From Isoperla grammatica (lineage: Eukaryota; Arthropoda; Insecta; Plecoptera; Perlodidae): a DNA stretch of 64,000 bases. Positions 61,396-64,000 of the stretch are shown piece by piece. The DNA lies in NCBI GenBank assembly GCA_945910005.1, contig OX246739.1, positions 6,416,001 to 6,480,000 of the forward strand, read 5' to 3'. The position numbers and the translations under genes are program-made. The notes beneath the pieces are model-generated. The model was not told where the DNA came from, searched no databases, and saw nothing but the letters and a program-made list of their open reading frames with translations. Every line of letters begins with the position of its first letter. Position 1 is the first letter of the stretch.

Positions 61396-62352
61396 ATGAA
61401 TTCCTTTGTGTGGTGGATTGCATTGCTCTGCACTGTGCCAAATATCTTGGCTACTTGCCCATCAAAGTGCCGGTGTGTTCAATTCGTGCAAAGGCTATAC
61501 CACTCGGTAAACTGTTCCAACCAGTCTTTAACCGAACTACCCAGGGGAAACCTGTATGCCACTCTTGGAAAGCTTGATCTCTCCTTTAACAAGATAACCA
61601 GTTTGAAAAACGACACATTTTTAGACAGACATATCACTCTTCTTGAAAAGTTAATGCTCAACGACAACCAAATCACGACGATAGAAGTAAACGCATTCCG
61701 AGGTATGAAACGTTTGACGCACTTGAATCTCCGACACAACAACATCGCAACAGTTCATCCAGAAGTTTTCAAAGGTATTCAACTGTTGCGCGTTTTAAAC
61801 ATGAGTAACAATCTGCAACTCCACCTGCCGAAGGTTGGCTTTCATCTCCCAGTGCTACGTGTGCTTGATATGTCAGAATGTGGTTTACGCACTATTCCAG
61901 ACGATTTCTTTGTCAACATGAAAAGACTGAAAAATCTTACACTTTATGGAAACCAACTTATTTCTATGGACCCCAAGCTTGTCGCACCTTTGATCAAGCT
62001 GGAGTATTTGGATCTACGCGGCAACAGATTTACGCAACTACAAGTGTCGCTGCTTCAGCTTCCGCATACCGTCGACATTGAATTGAAAGGAAATCCTTTC
62101 GTCTGTGACTGTAAATTGGTACAAGCTTACTCTATATACAAAACAAGAGTTCATAATGACAGGCTTGTGTGTCAGACCTCTGAGAACATGGACGTTCTGG
62201 AGCCCTCAGACGTCAATCTTGACACCCTCACTTGTTCTTCGCCAAGTTATAATATTGGCAACTCTACCTCTGCCAATACATTCCCAGTTTTGGTTTTATT
62301 AGTGCCTCTTTATTACAATTTGACTCGTGCTACTAATGTAAATTATTTGTGA
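61396..62352 (+). CDS. Secreted or membrane-anchored leucine-rich-repeat protein
   Basis: An intronless frame of 318 aa. Residues 1-19 are a signal peptide (MNSFVWWIALLCTVPNILA). An LRRNT cap follows with Cys21-Pro-Ser-Lys-Cys25-Arg-Cys27 and Cys40. About eight LRRs (LxxLxLxxNxI type, e.g. LGKLDLSFNKITSL, LEYLDLRGNRFTQL) lead into an LRRCT cap (NPFVCDCKL ... VCQ ... LTC). The C-terminus has a hydrophobic run (FPVLVLLVPLYY) after a Ser/Asn-rich linker and ends in nine polar residues. This could be a short TM anchor or a poor GPI signal. The architecture is that of extracellular recognition LRR proteins in insects, but no named family can be assigned. The start at 61396 is the only ATG placing the signal peptide first; an overlapping frame from 61389 is a shadow. 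Confidence 0.93.
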   Translation: MNSFVWWIALLCTVPNILATCPSKCRCVQFVQRLYHSVNCSNQSLTELPRGNLYATLGKLDLSFNKITSLKNDTFLDRHITLLEKLMLNDNQITTIEVNAFRGMKRLTHLNLRHNNIATVHPEVFKGIQLLRVLNMSNNLQLHLPKVGFHLPVLRVLDMSECGLRTIPDDFFVNMKRLKNLTLYGNQLISMDPKLVAPLIKLEYLDLRGNRFTQLQVSLLQLPHTVDIELKGNPFVCDCKLVQAYSIYKTRVHNDRLVCQTSENMDVLEPSDVNLDTLTCSSPSYNIGNSTSANTFPVLVLLVPLYYNLTRATNVNYL

Positions 62353-62958
62353 AAGTTCTGTGATACATCATCGCTTACTGTTTCAACTGGTAATGGTAGC
62401 TGTCAACTTAATCTTACTTGTGTTAAGTCATGAGCGTTTAGTGCAACTTTTGTCTTTACATTGAAAGTGTAATAACAATATATTTAGAGCCCTGAATACA
62501 GTACCATAACTTCAACTGTCAGGTTCTTTAACAAATAATACGGATAATAGATTGTATGGCATAAACCAAAAAATATATATTTGTAATATCTTATGAAATA
62601 ATACTTGACACACTGAACTTTCATTGCAACTTTAATAATCAATGATTTACTTTCATAACTTTTGGTTTGGTTTTTCCTTAAAAAAAAATGTATTTCCTTC
62701 AAATGCAGTAAAATGATTGAAGTGGCATTTGTTGGAGCTGGGTAAATTTTATATCAGGGTTTTTGTTTAAAGTATCCCGCACGAACATAGATTTAATAAC
62801 TATAAAAGTGTAAGCCATGCATACATTTCCAATAAAAATAATAACAATTTCAAAACATATTGTATTCTTACTGTTTTCTTTATCAGTTTGGTTGATAGCC
62901 AAATACCAACTACTTTTAAGAGCCGCCAAAATATTTAAAGGTCTCGTAGACTGACACG

Positions 62959-63431
62959 AGTTTACCTCGCCAGAGTAACCCGTCCGATCAGTAATGTCAC
63001 GTGACTTCACTTCGACGGGTCAGAGTTTTCAACCCGAGTAAACGAAGGCGTTTGGAGTAGGGTTTGTTTGCAAATGGATGCCGTGCTCTTGCATAGCTAA
63101 ACCTATAACCTTCAAATTGTTTTAAATTTTTTGTAATGCCTGATTTACTTACTTTCTGCGTGAAATTCATTAATAGCCTACTCAAAAACACGGTTTTGCG
63201 CCAAAATATCCACATGCATCACCCACAGCCACTCTAACACCACCATCAAAATCATATCATTTCGTATTTTCCGCCAAAACCTAGCTTACCCTGCTCCCGA
63301 GGCAGGTCACTTTTTCGGTGATCGGGTCACAAAACCGGGTTACTCTGGCATAGTTGCCGAACGCACCGGAGTAACCTGCTACTGACCGGGTTTGGTTTCC
63401 GGACTGAAAGATTGCTCTGGTGAGGTAAATA
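62959..63431. repeat. Foldback-like repeat with GAGTAACC motifs
   Basis: TTTACCTCGCCAGAG at 62961-62975 pairs with CTCTGGTGAGGTAAA at 63415-63429 (one mismatch). Inside, CAGAGTAACCCG (62971), CCGGGTTACTCTGG (63335-63348) and CCGGAGTAACCTG (63366-63378) are the same motif in both orientations. It looks like a decayed or composite foldback element directly abutting the next one. Confidence 0.5.
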
Positions 63432-63437
63432 TCAACT

Positions 63438-63827
63438 TAGTCTACTTGATCTCCGCCTAGCGGAGGCTCGTCGACCTCCCAAGTTAGGTCGTCGCATAGC
63501 AGTCCGTTCTACAATGCTAAAAATCACGTTATTCAAATGGGAGAAATGTGAAAAGAAAACAAATGAAGTGATCTGTCAAATAAAATTACCTCCTAAAAAG
63601 GAAAAATCATCATATTTTATAATCTTCAATCATTATATTCTATCAAAATTTCTCTTTTAGGTGTTTTAAGTATTGTGTTACATGATATACAACGGACATT
63701 TAATTATTATAACAGTTTTTTTTAGTTGGATCCAAAATGGCGATTTTGGTTCCCTTGCGACGACCTAACTTGGGAGTTTGACGAGCCTCCGCTAGGCGGA
63801 GATCAAATGGCCCCTCAAAATAGACTA
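63438..63827. mobile_element. Foldback/MITE-like element with 51-bp arms
   Basis: Arms 63446-63496 and 63756-63806 are reverse complements with about 2 mismatches. Each arm itself contains the palindrome CTCCGCCTAGCGGAG. A shared outer heptamer TAGTCTA / TAGACTA (63438-63444, 63821-63827) may mark the true ends. The interior of about 260 bases is AT-rich and noncoding. A related 17-base piece occurs at 52097-52114. Confidence 0.75.
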
Positions 63828-64000
63828 GACGCATTCTGGTGGCAAGAAAATAAACTACTATAAGGATGAGTTTATCTGTCAATTGTTCATTGTTGCTTTA
63901 TTGTTAAATCATCAATGGCGCAGATAAGGGTGTTGCTTAAGGCGGATTCACAATTGAAATAAGAGTTGAAATAGTGAAATAGCAATAAGGTTTAAGCGAA

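Larger units (their letters stand above)
62353..64000. other. Intergenic end of window, inverted repeats
   Basis: 62.35-62.95 kb is plain AT-rich sequence, including the LRR gene's 3' UTR. The remainder is occupied by two foldback-like structures listed separately. Nothing coding is supported. An ATGGCG (YY1-like) motif at about 63737 lies inside the second element. Confidence 0.5.

Overview
This is a piece of an animal nuclear genome, most likely an insect. A complete seven-exon gene of the insect odorant receptor (7tm_6) family, a protein class confined to insects, is the main evidence. The other genes have GT-AG introns, intergenic DNA is AT-rich, and tRNA-headed SINEs are frequent. The SINE style and the many TAGGCC-type hexamers make me think of a polyneopteran (stick insect or cockroach relatives), but that is inference only. 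No CRISPR array, bacterial operon or functional tRNA/rRNA gene was seen.

Layout. 1-15.3 kb is gene-poor; its only supported coding piece is a first exon with the front half of a THAP zinc finger (6105-6268, +). 15.3-19.8 kb holds the odorant receptor (+, 468 aa, unusually long second intracellular loop). 19.8-33.4 kb has no gene I can support, but contains a SINE flanked by a target-site duplication, a long foldback element and other inverted or direct repeats. 33.4-49.6 kb is one long minus-strand gene, a sarcospan homologue, with four coding exons, a second alternative first exon, and a 151-bp tandem triplication across the exon 2 splice acceptor. 51.5-57.1 kb is an Aurora kinase (+, nine coding exons, 661 aa). 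It has an N-terminal KEN box, eight 12-residue repeats in the N-terminal tail and a Pro-to-Gly change in the catalytic loop. 59.3-60.2 kb (-) encodes a probable mitochondrial two-TM protein of the TMEM70/186/223 type. 61.4-62.4 kb (+) is an intronless secreted or membrane-anchored leucine-rich-repeat protein. The last 1.6 kb holds two foldback-like repeats.

How the genes relate. They are unrelated single-copy-type genes: chemosensation (odorant receptor), muscle or adhesion membrane complex (sarcospan, part of the dystrophin-glycoprotein complex in vertebrates), mitosis (Aurora), mitochondrial membrane (TMEM-like) and extracellular recognition (LRR). I see no operon-like logic. Exon boundaries were set by hand from reading frame, splice consensus and matching phase. 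They are internally consistent (every junction keeps frame) but were not tested against transcripts or databases.
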